This document shows, in pieces, positions 56,501 to 64,000 of a stretch of 64,000 bases of DNA. The notes under the pieces were generated by a model that was given only the letters and a program-made list of their open reading frames with translations, made no database searches and had not been told where the DNA came from. The number at the start of each line of letters is the position of its first letter. The stretch's first letter is position 1. The stretch is from positions 1 through 64,000 of the forward strand of contig NZ_JARULD010000004.1 in NCBI RefSeq assembly GCF_029688735.1. Reading direction: 5' to 3'. The translations under genes and the position numbers were made by a program. The DNA comes from Qipengyuania flavescens (GTDB lineage Bacteria > Pseudomonadota > Alphaproteobacteria > Sphingomonadales > Sphingomonadaceae).

Positions 56501-58258
56501 GCCGCCCGGCTTCAGCTCCAGCCGGAAGTCGTGGATCGTGCCGAGCCGTCCGTCGTCCAGCACGGTCGGCATTTCCGACTGCACATGGAAGCCGAAGTTT
56601 TCCAGCGCGGGCACGCCCTCGGAAAGCGGCAGGCTGCCTTCCGACTGATAGAGCTTCAGACGCAGGCAAGTTTCGGCTTCCCGCTCGCACTGATACATGC
56701 GCGCACCGCGGGCGATCTCTTCGCTTTCGGCGCTGGCGCCAAGCCGGTGCAGCCGCACGATATCGAGCGCGGCTTCCTGCGGCCCGAACCGGCCGCGGAA
56801 GGCAGTCGGGAAACTTTCGGCAAACCGCATGGCAAGCGCAGCGGCGCGCGGCGGTTCCTCGGTCTGGCCGAGTTCGGCCTCGACCGCTTCGCTCCAACCG
56901 CGCAGCAAAGTCTGCAGGCGCTCTTCCAGAGCCACCTCGTCGGGGGCGCCCGAGCCGTCGCGAATGTCGAGGACGAAGCGTAGCGTCGCGAGATTGCCGC
57001 CCTCGACCTCGAGGCTCCAGTCGAGCAGGCGCGCAGCGGCGGTTTCTTCGAGCAGCGCCTGGATCTCCAGCCTCACCTGCGTCGCCAGCATGTCGCGCGG
57101 CAGCCAGACGAAGGCGAAGAGGTGGCGCGCCAGCGGCGCTTCCACCAGTGCCAGACGCGGGCGGGGGCGGTCGACCAGGCTCATCATGGTCGTCGCGACG
57201 CGATCGACGTCTTCTTCCTGGAAACCGATCATCAGATCGTGCGGCAGCGTCGTCAGCGCATGCACCAGCGCCTTGCCCGCATGGCCGCCCTCGTCGAAGC
57301 CATAGCGATCGTAGAGCCGCTGCAGCTGCTCGCGCAGGCGCGGGACGGCGCGCGGCGGAGCGGCCAGCGCGGCGCTGGTCCAGACGCCTGCGTGCAGCGA
57401 AAGCGCGACCAGCTTGCCGCCTTCGCGCAGCGGCACGATCAGCACGTCGAGCGGCACCCGCCGGTGGACGCGGCTGAGGTGGTTCGCCTTGATGACCAGG
57501 GGTACGCGGGTGTTCTGTTTGTCGTCGAACCACGCGAAGGCGCGGTCGAAAGACGCTTCGGCGAGCAATTGTTCGGTGCTGGTACGGCAGATGCCCAGCG
57601 GATCGTCCTGCGTGCCGTCGCGGTGCCGTGTCACATGGCCAAGCTGCGTCAGCATCCCCGAATTGAGCCATTCGAGCAGCGCCGCGCCCTCTTCGTCGAC
57701 ATCGGCAATGCGATTGGCATCGGCGGCCATGGCGGCTTGCAGTTTCGGCCAGTCTTTCACAGCGGCGCGAACGTCCTTCAGCGTTTCGACGATGCTGTCA
57801 TCGAGCTGGCGGCGTGTCTTCGCATCGACCCGCGCGGTTTCGAGGTAGATCATCGATTCCCAATAGGCATCCTCCGGATCGCCCTCGGGAATGGCCTTCA
57901 GCACACAATCCTTCTTGCGCTCCACCGGGACGACCGGGTGGACGAGATGGTCGATCGAAAGGCCGAGCGCGGCAATCGCCGCGGCCAGCGAATCTACCAA
58001 GAACGGCATGTCGTCATTGACGATGGCGATGCGCGTGAAGCGGCGGTCTTCGGTCGCGCTTTCGACATGGATGGCAGGCTCGCCGAATTCGCGCTGGTAG
58101 GCCGTTTCGCCGAGGAAACGCGCGGCCTCGTTTATCTTCGCGTCGGTAATCGGCGTATCGCCGCGCAGCAGCGACTGGCGCATGCGCTCCACCAGCTCGG
58201 CGTGCAGTTTCTTGGACAATGTGCCGGACTTCGCTTTGGCGGCGCTCTTCGAACCCAT
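53552..58258 (-). CDS. gdh: NAD-specific glutamate dehydrogenase, large type
   Basis: 1568 residues, the size of the GDH-180 class. It oxidises glutamate to 2-oxoglutarate with NAD. The N-terminal half carries ACT-like regulatory segments ([25 protein letters not shown]-type variants), the catalytic core shows [34 protein letters not shown], and [13 protein letters not shown], and the C-terminal helical domain is complete. GC-rich coding leaves very long open frames on both strands here; only this one has protein character. Confidence 0.95.
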   Translation of the reverse strand: [1568 protein letters not shown]

Positions 58259-58410
58259 GGGGACCTCTCGCAGGATCGCGTAGTATCGTTACTTCGCCAC
58301 GCAATTTTCGACTCATGCGGCGAAGATGTCAGAGGCCGCGCCTAGGCCCCTTGTCGGCGCGTCGCAAGGTGGCACATGCGCAGACGTGCATTCCTATGCG
58401 AAACGGCGGG

Positions 58411-59403
58411 TTACGCTACGGCGCGTAAGGGCTGGAGCGCGTCCATCGCGAGCTCGAGCGAGCGGATGCGCGCCGCAGCGTCATAGGTGCTGCCGCCGAA
58501 AACGATCTCGTCGGCACCGGTGCGCGCGACGAAGCCTTCGACCGTGTCGCGGGCCGTTGCGGGCGTGCCGATCGCGCTTGCCTGGCCGATGTGGGCGAGC
58601 ATGGCCTGCGCCTGGGGGGGCAGGCTTTCGCGGAAGTTCTCGCGCGGCGGGGGCAGCTTTCCGGGCCGCCCGGTCCGCAGCGCGACGAAGGCCTGGAGCT
58701 GCGAGCTGGCGAGATAATCGGCCTCGTCTTCGCTGTTGGCGACGAACAGGTTCATCGCCGCCATGACATGCGGCTTCTCGCAAGCTTCCGATGGCTGGAA
58801 ATCGCGGCGATATAGTTCAAGCGCGGCATCGAGGTGATCGGGCGCGAAATGGCTGGCGAAGGCGAAGGGCAGGCCGAGTTTCGCGGCCAGCTGCGCGCCG
58901 AACAAGCTCGATCCGAGCATCCAGAATTCTGGCTCTGCGCCGCGTCCGGGTGTGGGGTGGATCGCCCCTTCGCCCTTCATCAGCGCCATCAACTCGACGA
59001 CGTCCTGCGGGAACATCTCGGCGGCGCGGTGCAGGTCCTTGCGCAGCGCCCGCTGCAATTCCGGCCCCGCCCCCGGAGCGCGGCCAAGGCCGAGGTCGAC
59101 ACGGCCGGGAAACAGCGCATCGAGCGTGCCGAATTGCTCGGCGATTTGGAACGGCGTGTGGTTCGGCAGCATGATGCCGCCCGATCCGATGCGGATGGAG
59201 CTGGTGGCATTGCCGATATGCGCGAGCACGACCGAGGTCGCACCGCCGGCGATACCTTCCATCGCGTGATGCTCGGCAACCCAGAAGCGTTTGCAGCCCG
59301 CGGCCTCGGCAGCTTTCGCAAGGTCGGTCGCGGCGGTGAGCGCATCGCCGACGCTGCCGCCTTCGCGAACGGGGACGAGGTCGAGGACGGAAAATTCGGT
59401 CAT
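58411..59403 (-). CDS. LLM-class flavin-dependent oxidoreductase
   Basis: 330 residues of the bacterial luciferase-like barrel: FWVAEHHAMEGIAGG at the substrate face, IRIGSGGIMLPNHTPFQIAEQFGTLD, and LGLGRAPG. It probably uses FMNH2 and oxygen; substrate unknown. The start overlaps the end of the TPR gene by four bases. The 152 bases between it and the glutamate dehydrogenase gene show nothing I can name. Confidence 0.88.
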   Translation of the reverse strand: MTEFSVLDLVPVREGGSVGDALTAATDLAKAAEAAGCKRFWVAEHHAMEGIAGGATSVVLAHIGNATSSIRIGSGGIMLPNHTPFQIAEQFGTLDALFPGRVDLGLGRAPGAGPELQRALRKDLHRAAEMFPQDVVELMALMKGEGAIHPTPGRGAEPEFWMLGSSLFGAQLAAKLGLPFAFASHFAPDHLDAALELYRRDFQPSEACEKPHVMAAMNLFVANSEDEADYLASSQLQAFVALRTGRPGKLPPPRENFRESLPPQAQAMLAHIGQASAIGTPATARDTVEGFVARTGADEIVFGGSTYDAAARIRSLELAMDALQPLRAVA

Positions 59404-60233
59404 TGGGCAAGTTGCTCCAGATAGGCGCGGGCGCGGTCGGCTTCTGTGCTTTCGGGTGCGACCAGCAGGACCGATTCGAAGCTGCGCCGCGCGTCGTCAT
59501 CGCGGCCGGACAGGGCGGCGATCACGCCGGCCTCAAGCCCGATCGCCGGGTTGCGCGGATCGATTTCGGCAGCACGCTCGATCTGTTGCTGCGCCTCGCC
59601 CAGCCGATCGAGGCGGCGGGAGAGAGTGGCCGACAGCAACCATGCGCGCGCATTGGCCGGGTCCTCTGCGCGGGCCGAGGCGAGCGCCTCTGCCGCATCC
59701 TCCTGCCGACCCGCCGCCACGAGCGCACGGGCGCGGTCGACATGGAGACTCGCTGCGAGAGCGCCGTCGCCCGCTGCCGTCGCATGGGTGATGGCCTGCG
59801 CGAACAGCGGCTCGGCAGTGGCGGGCTTGTCGTCCGCCAGCGCGGCATTGCCGGCCATCGCCGCCAGCCGGGCGCGGTAAGCGGGCAGGGTATCCGGCGC
59901 TTCGGCACTGGCAGTCTCGAAAATCGTGCGCGCTTCTTCATACCGCTCCAGCCTCACCAGTCCCAGCCCGAGGCAATGTGCCGACTGCGCCAGCTCGAGA
60001 TCGCTTTCCACCTGCACGCGCCAGGCCTGCGCGAAATCGAGCGCCTCTTCCGGCTCGCTGGTGGTCAGCGCGAGGCAACGCGAGAGATACTCGCTGCGCG
60101 GGGACGGCGTCGTTTCGACGACTTCGGCAGTGTCGCGCTGCGGGCGATTCGCCAGTTCGTCGGGAACATCGGGAATCGAGCCGACGGATGGATTGGGGCC
60201 GACCTGCATGATCAGCAGGGCAAGGGCGGACAT
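59400..60233 (-). CDS. Tetratricopeptide repeat protein
   Basis: 277 residues from ATG 60233; a GTG two codons upstream adjoins the hydrolase stop. The first 20 residues are weakly hydrophobic and could target export. Four to five TPR-like helix pairs are visible (LGLGLVRLERYEEARTIF; AWLLSATLSRRLDRLGEAQ; IDPRNPAIGLEAGVIAAL). A scaffold role is usual; partner unknown. It is sandwiched by short overlaps with its neighbours, so a common transcript is likely. Confidence 0.82.
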   Translation of the reverse strand: MSALALLIMQVGPNPSVGSIPDVPDELANRPQRDTAEVVETTPSPRSEYLSRCLALTTSEPEEALDFAQAWRVQVESDLELAQSAHCLGLGLVRLERYEEARTIFETASAEAPDTLPAYRARLAAMAGNAALADDKPATAEPLFAQAITHATAAGDGALAASLHVDRARALVAAGRQEDAAEALASARAEDPANARAWLLSATLSRRLDRLGEAQQQIERAAEIDPRNPAIGLEAGVIAALSGRDDDARRSFESVLLVAPESTEADRARAYLEQLAQ

Positions 60234-60239
60234 GAACAC

Positions 60240-60980
60240 TCAAACGTCTCCGGACAAAGATTCGACCGTGCGCAGCAGCAGGGCAATATCCTGCTCGCGC
60301 GACAGCCGGTGATCGCCGTCCTTAACCAGCAGCAACTGTACCGCATCCGAACGCAGCGCTTCGGCCAGCTTCATGCTGATCTGCCATGGCACGTCGGCAT
60401 CGCATTGGCCGTGCAGCAGGCGCACCGGCGCGTCGATCGCGATTTCGCTGTCGAGCAATCGCTGCTCCTGCGCGTCGGCGAAGAAGCCGGGGTGCATCGG
60501 GGTCGGCTCCGGGCCATAGGGATTGGGATCTTGAACCGTCTCGCCGGCGCGTAATTTCGCCTTGTCCTCGTCGGAGCGGCCCCATTCGGTGAAGTCGGGC
60601 GCGGAAGCGATGCCGACCAATCCCGCAAGCCGCTCGCCCAAGGCAGTGCCGACCAGCAGCATCAGCCAGCCGCCCATGGACGAGCCGATGACGATGACCT
60701 GCCCTTCGACCTGCGCCTCGATCAGAGTCAGCACTTCTTCGGTCCAGCGCGACAGCGTGCCGTCGGCGAAATCGCCCCCGCTCGACCCGCAGCCCGAATA
60801 GTCGAGCAACAGGCAGCCCTGCCCGCGCGCCCTGGCCCGGTCGAACAGCGCAGTCGCCTTGCCGCCATCCATGTCGGACATGTAGCCGGGCAGGAAGACG
60901 AGCGTCGGACCCGCGCCTCGCGTGTGGCGGAAGGCAATGCGCCGACCATCGGGCATGGTGTGGAATTGCGTGTCGCTCAT
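60240..60980 (-). CDS. Alpha/beta hydrolase (ABHD10-like)
   Basis: 246 residues. Nucleophile elbow GSSMGGW, oxyanion strand LVFLPGYMSDMDGGKA, and the late LLHGQCDADVPW Asp and GDHRLS His complete the triad. The wording resembles the ABHD10 group, which removes S-acyl groups; the substrate in this organism is unknown. No signal peptide. Confidence 0.88.
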   Translation of the reverse strand: MSDTQFHTMPDGRRIAFRHTRGAGPTLVFLPGYMSDMDGGKATALFDRARARGQGCLLLDYSGCGSSGGDFADGTLSRWTEEVLTLIEAQVEGQVIVIGSSMGGWLMLLVGTALGERLAGLVGIASAPDFTEWGRSDEDKAKLRAGETVQDPNPYGPEPTPMHPGFFADAQEQRLLDSEIAIDAPVRLLHGQCDADVPWQISMKLAEALRSDAVQLLLVKDGDHRLSREQDIALLLRTVESLSGDV

Positions 60981-61037
60981 GGCGTCACGATGTCGAACCT
61001 CGGTGGCTCGAATGCAAGCCCGGCTCCGGGCGCGGCC

Positions 61038-62114
61038 TCAGAAGAAGTCGAACTCCTCGACGTCGGGATCGTCCTCGCACATCGACTGGAGCGCGGCGAA
61101 TTCTCGCTCCGACAGGACGGGCGGATAGTCCGCGTTTCCCTTCGCCGCGTTCCTGTAGGCCCGCGCGCGTTCGCCCGCCGCAGGGTGGCTCGCCAGCCAG
61201 CCCGTCATCGCATTGCTCTCGCCATCGTCGCCATATTCCTCGGCCATGCGCTCGAAGAAACCCGCCGCGCCCAGCGGCGAGACATCGCTTTCGGAGAGGC
61301 GCGCGCGGGCATAATCGTCCGCCTCGCGCTCGGCATCGCGCGAATAGCCCATGGAGGCGACGCCGAAGACCGTGTCGCCGACGCCCGAGTTTGCACCCGC
61401 CAGCAGCACCGACATGCCGAACTGGCGCAGCAGCGCGGTCATCACATGCCGCTCGCGCACATGGCCGACCTCGTGGGCGAGCACACCGGCGAGCTCTTCC
61501 GGGCTTTCGGCCTGCTGGATTAGGCCGTCGAACAGCAGCACCTGCCCGCCGGGCAGCGCCACCGCATTGACCATGTCGATATTGGCGACACCCGCATTCA
61601 CCTGCGTCGCCGCCGGATCGACCTCGTCGAGCAGCTTGGCGAGGGCTGCGTCGCCTTCGGGCGTGCTGCACAGCCGGCCGCCGAAATCGCCGATCATCGC
61701 CTGGCCCAGATTGCGCTCCCAGCTTTCGGGCACGCGCGGGCCGAGCCATTCGGGCGCGGTCATGAAGAGCGCCACGGCAACCGCGCTGGCCGCAGCGAAG
61801 ATGACGGCGGCCTTGCCCAGGCCCAGCCGGTCGATCCACGCGCCGTATTCGCTTTTTTCAGGCAAATGCCGCGCCAGCCCTGGCGGCATGTCGGCGGGCA
61901 GGGTCAGCCGGAAGTCGGTCTCGCTCTCGCGGCGGTAGAAAACATGCTCCCCCCGCGCCTCGCCGAAGCGCAGGTCGTCCAGCGGCACGGCAAGCTGGCT
62001 GGTCGGCGCATCGAGCAGCAATTGCCCCCCGCCGTCCCAGCGCGCGGGGCCTTCGTGGCGGACGGCCGAATGCCCGTCATACCAGCTGGCCGCGACCTGG
62101 AAGCTGTCGTCCAT
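61038..62114 (-). CDS. M48-family metallopeptidase, membrane-anchored
   Basis: 358 residues from ATG 62114, four bases after the DUF898 gene stop. One transmembrane helix (AAVIFAAASAVAVALFM) lies near residue 110, the zinc motif HEVGHVRERH follows at about 230 and the third ligand in EREADDYA. The soluble N-terminal part is short and not typical of M48; the peptidase part faces the periplasm if the helix is single-pass. Likely a quality-control protease as for HtpX or BepA relatives. Confidence 0.88.
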   Translation of the reverse strand: MDDSFQVAASWYDGHSAVRHEGPARWDGGGQLLLDAPTSQLAVPLDDLRFGEARGEHVFYRRESETDFRLTLPADMPPGLARHLPEKSEYGAWIDRLGLGKAAVIFAAASAVAVALFMTAPEWLGPRVPESWERNLGQAMIGDFGGRLCSTPEGDAALAKLLDEVDPAATQVNAGVANIDMVNAVALPGGQVLLFDGLIQQAESPEELAGVLAHEVGHVRERHVMTALLRQFGMSVLLAGANSGVGDTVFGVASMGYSRDAEREADDYARARLSESDVSPLGAAGFFERMAEEYGDDGESNAMTGWLASHPAAGERARAYRNAAKGNADYPPVLSEREFAALQSMCEDDPDVEEFDFF

Positions 62115-62118
62115 CGGC

Positions 62119-63210
62119 TCAGATCGCGCCCATGTCGAAGGCGTCGAGCAGGCCCTCGCCATGCCTGGCCGTCTTGGTGGTCGACTGGGTCAGCTCGTCG
62201 AGCAGGATCTCGCCGCTCGCCTCCAGGTGGGTGATGAAAAACTTCCAGTGCCGATAGGACAGGAAGATCAGTCCGATCCCGAGCGTGAACACGACCAAAA
62301 GGGCATCGCCGACCAGCAGCTTGACCCACTCCAGCGTCGATGCCTCGAAGCTGAAATCGAGATCCTTCCACCGCGTCGCGCCGACCACTTCGCGATAGAA
62401 CTTGGCGTAGAAAGCCACCGCAATCAGGCCGAGGCCGAGATAGAAGAACAGGATCAGGCCGATGGCTCCGAACACGCCGCCCAGCGCCATCCCGTCCTCG
62501 CCGCCGATACCGTAGCCGGCGAGCATGCCCATGGCGGCCATGAACAATCCGCCGAGAAACAGGATGATCGGGGCGAGATAGAACAGCAGGAAGCGAGCGA
62601 ACACGCCGCCCGATTCGGCATTGGCTTCGAACCGGTATGGCCCGAAGCTCATCTTGCTCCAGCGCTCGTTCCACAGGCTGGTCATCGACCAGGGGATCAG
62701 CAGGCCGAGCGGGAGCCAGCCGACGATCGTCTTCCACATGTAGGACAGGCCGAACACGAAACCGGGATTGTCGCTCCCCCCGCGGATGCCCCGCCAGCGC
62801 GTGCGCGACAGGCGATAGCGCAGCGCCCGGAAGCGCGCGACGCCCATCAGGTAGAAGATCGCGACGAATGCCAGCACGCCCAGCGCCGCGCCGATCTCTT
62901 CATAACCGCGCGCGATCAGCGCCTGCGCGCCGAAGGAGATGATGAAATAGGGCAGTCCGAACAGGACCAGCACGATCAGGAAGCCGAAGAACAGCTCCTT
63001 GCCCGTTCCGGCCCATTCGAGATGCTCGTCGACGAAGCGGCTGCGCGACCACAGATATTGCCGCTCGCGCGTGGTGGCCCAGAAGCGGTAGATTCCCAGC
63101 GTGACGATGGTCAGCAGCAGATTGGTGAAAGCGATCGGTGCGAATTCGCGCCAGTTCCCTTCGAACACGAAAGCGCTTTCGCCGCCCTCGCCATCGTATT
63201 TACCGTGCAT
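62119..63210 (-). CDS. DUF898 (YjgN-like) membrane protein
   Basis: 363 residues with seven or more transmembrane segments. LLTIVTLGIYRFWATTRERQYLWSRS near the start and RYRLSRTRWRGIRGG in the middle are the family signature. Function is not established. Coupling to the M48 peptidase gene, with a four-base gap, is common for this family in sphingomonads, which suggests the two work together at the inner membrane. Confidence 0.87.
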   Translation of the reverse strand: MHGKYDGEGGESAFVFEGNWREFAPIAFTNLLLTIVTLGIYRFWATTRERQYLWSRSRFVDEHLEWAGTGKELFFGFLIVLVLFGLPYFIISFGAQALIARGYEEIGAALGVLAFVAIFYLMGVARFRALRYRLSRTRWRGIRGGSDNPGFVFGLSYMWKTIVGWLPLGLLIPWSMTSLWNERWSKMSFGPYRFEANAESGGVFARFLLFYLAPIILFLGGLFMAAMGMLAGYGIGGEDGMALGGVFGAIGLILFFYLGLGLIAVAFYAKFYREVVGATRWKDLDFSFEASTLEWVKLLVGDALLVVFTLGIGLIFLSYRHWKFFITHLEASGEILLDELTQSTTKTARHGEGLLDAFDMGAI

Positions 63211-63285
63211 GATGCAGTAAAACCCCTTCGATCCCGTCGCCGGATGCTCGGGGATCGAAGGGGCCGTGTCAATCGCGGTGCGTGA

Positions 63286-63480
63286 CTACGCGTCGCGCTG
63301 GAAGATATCCTCGATCGCCAGCTCGAAGACTTCGGCGATCCGGAACGCCAGCGGCAGCGACGGGTCGTAACGCCCCGTCTCGATCGCGTTCACGCTCTGG
63401 CGGCTCACCTCCAGCAGGTCGGCAAGCTGCTGCTGGCTCCAGTCGCGTTCGGCGCGCAGCACCTTGAGGCGGTTCTTCAT
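63286..63480 (-). CDS. XRE-family helix-turn-helix regulator
   Basis: 64 residues. NRLKVLRAERDWSQQQLADLLEVSRQSVNAIETGRYDPSLPLAFRIAEVF is an almost pure HTH_3 domain of the group found beside small membrane proteins. Its ATG overlaps the stop of the membrane protein gene (ATGA). Confidence 0.92.
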   Translation of the reverse strand: MKNRLKVLRAERDWSQQQLADLLEVSRQSVNAIETGRYDPSLPLAFRIAEVFELAIEDIFQRDA

Positions 63481-63971
63481 AGCGCGCCCCAAGTGCCGTA
63501 GCTGATGCGGTTGGCCACTGCGCCTACGAACTGGCCGAAGAACCATGCGACCGCCCACCAATAGGCATCGAGGTGGATGACCACGCCGGTTGATTCGAGG
63601 AACCCCCACAGCGTGGCGGCGGCAAGCGCGAAGCCGGTGGCGATCAGCGCCTGGCGCACAATCAGCATGCGCAGGAACTCGTCCTGCTCCTCCACGATCA
63701 GGCGACCGATCGCCCAAAACACGCCGATGATGGCGAAGGCGGGCAGCAGCGCCAGCGCCACGCGGGCGGCAGTCGACGGATCGCCATCGCTCAGCAACGA
63801 GACCTGCAGCGCTATGGCGACCAGATAGGCGCTGCTGAACACCACAACGCGCTTGATGTAACGTTGCTGTGCCTCGCCCTTGGCGCTGCAGGGCCCGCGA
63901 TTGTTCGCGGCCCGGTTGGCCGCGCGCATCGTCTGGAAGAACAGCGCTGCCGGAACGATCAGGAGGATCAT
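63477..63971 (-). CDS. Four-helix membrane protein paired with XRE regulator
   Basis: 164 residues with about four hydrophobic helices and a charged loop EEQDEFLRMLIVRQALIATG, a wording usual in membrane partners of XRE regulators. I know no function. AGGAG lies before the ATG region on the other strand only; the chosen ATG at 63971 is the first possible in the frame. The remaining 29 bases to the window edge hold nothing I can call. Confidence 0.75.
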   Translation of the reverse strand: MILLIVPAALFFQTMRAANRAANNRGPCSAKGEAQQRYIKRVVVFSSAYLVAIALQVSLLSDGDPSTAARVALALLPAFAIIGVFWAIGRLIVEEQDEFLRMLIVRQALIATGFALAAATLWGFLESTGVVIHLDAYWWAVAWFFGQFVGAVANRISYGTWGAL

Positions 63972-64000
63972 GGCCGTGGTCGAGTTGATGGCATCGCTCA

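Noticed and set aside
53960-57671. Very long open frames opposite and beside the glutamate dehydrogenase gene (1007 codons on the plus strand, 1057 in a second minus frame)
   Set aside because: They have the Arg/Ala/Gly/Pro composition of GC-rich shadow frames and no domain; the GDH frame explains the region.

Overview
The window is high-GC, densely coded DNA from an alphaproteobacterium of the order Sphingomonadales, most likely Erythrobacteraceae (Erythrobacter, Qipengyuania or a relative). This rests on the gene repertoire: large 1568-residue NAD-glutamate dehydrogenase, a lasso-type peptide locus, a CYP153-like P450, tandem peptide-related amidohydrolases, IhfB, an NnrU-family protein, a DUF2141 protein, and the short palindromic element built on CCCCGGACTTGATCCGGGG that is scattered through alphaproteobacterial genomes. 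It is inference from protein families, not a 16S identification.

Layout. 1-4868: end of a sorbosone-dehydrogenase-type gene, an L,D-transpeptidase, a Pcm/erythromycin-esterase fusion and fumC. 4967-9243: a truncated epimerase remnant, then four overlapping genes (ZIP-like transporter, N-formylglutamate amidohydrolase family, QEGLA/DUF1704 metallopeptidase, glutathione-synthase-like ATP-grasp ligase) that look like one unit acting on small Glu-type peptides or amides. 9764-23290: a 13.4-kb accessory segment bounded by two imperfect 85-bp direct repeats, each ending in a 14-base string that matches the usual 3' end of tRNA-Arg genes. It holds a SARP-like regulator, a very large P450-membrane linker-DyP peroxidase fusion, a 2008-residue autotransporter and a LuxR-type regulator. 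No integrase is visible.

23406-25830: diacylglycerol kinase family gene, nucleotidyltransferase-like gene and DUF2141 gene. 25962-29987 (minus strand): a lasso-type RiPP locus in the order PqqD/RRE, 45-residue precursor, asparagine-synthetase-like cyclase, ABC exporter. It lacks the B2 leader peptidase, and the predicted core has no Asp or Glu to close a macrolactam, so the product is probably not a standard lasso peptide. 30104-39682: housekeeping genes (rpe, heparinase-like, purH, msrA, Zur-like, dxs, enoyl-CoA hydratase, NnrU). 39758-44972: FKBP isomerase, two paralogous amidohydrolases (one without metal ligands) and a POT peptide transporter. 45190-53494: GntR regulator, ihfB, tRNA-Leu(UAA), PilZ protein, msrB, CYP153-like P450, ABC-2 exporter pair, queG and a ferredoxin-reductase-like flavoprotein. 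53552-63971: NAD-glutamate dehydrogenase, luciferase-like oxidoreductase, TPR protein, alpha/beta hydrolase, M48 peptidase, DUF898 membrane protein, and an XRE regulator paired with a small membrane protein.

The strongest candidates for undescribed biology are the non-canonical RiPP locus, the P450-DyP fusion inside the repeat-bounded segment, and the FGase/QEGLA/ATP-grasp operon.
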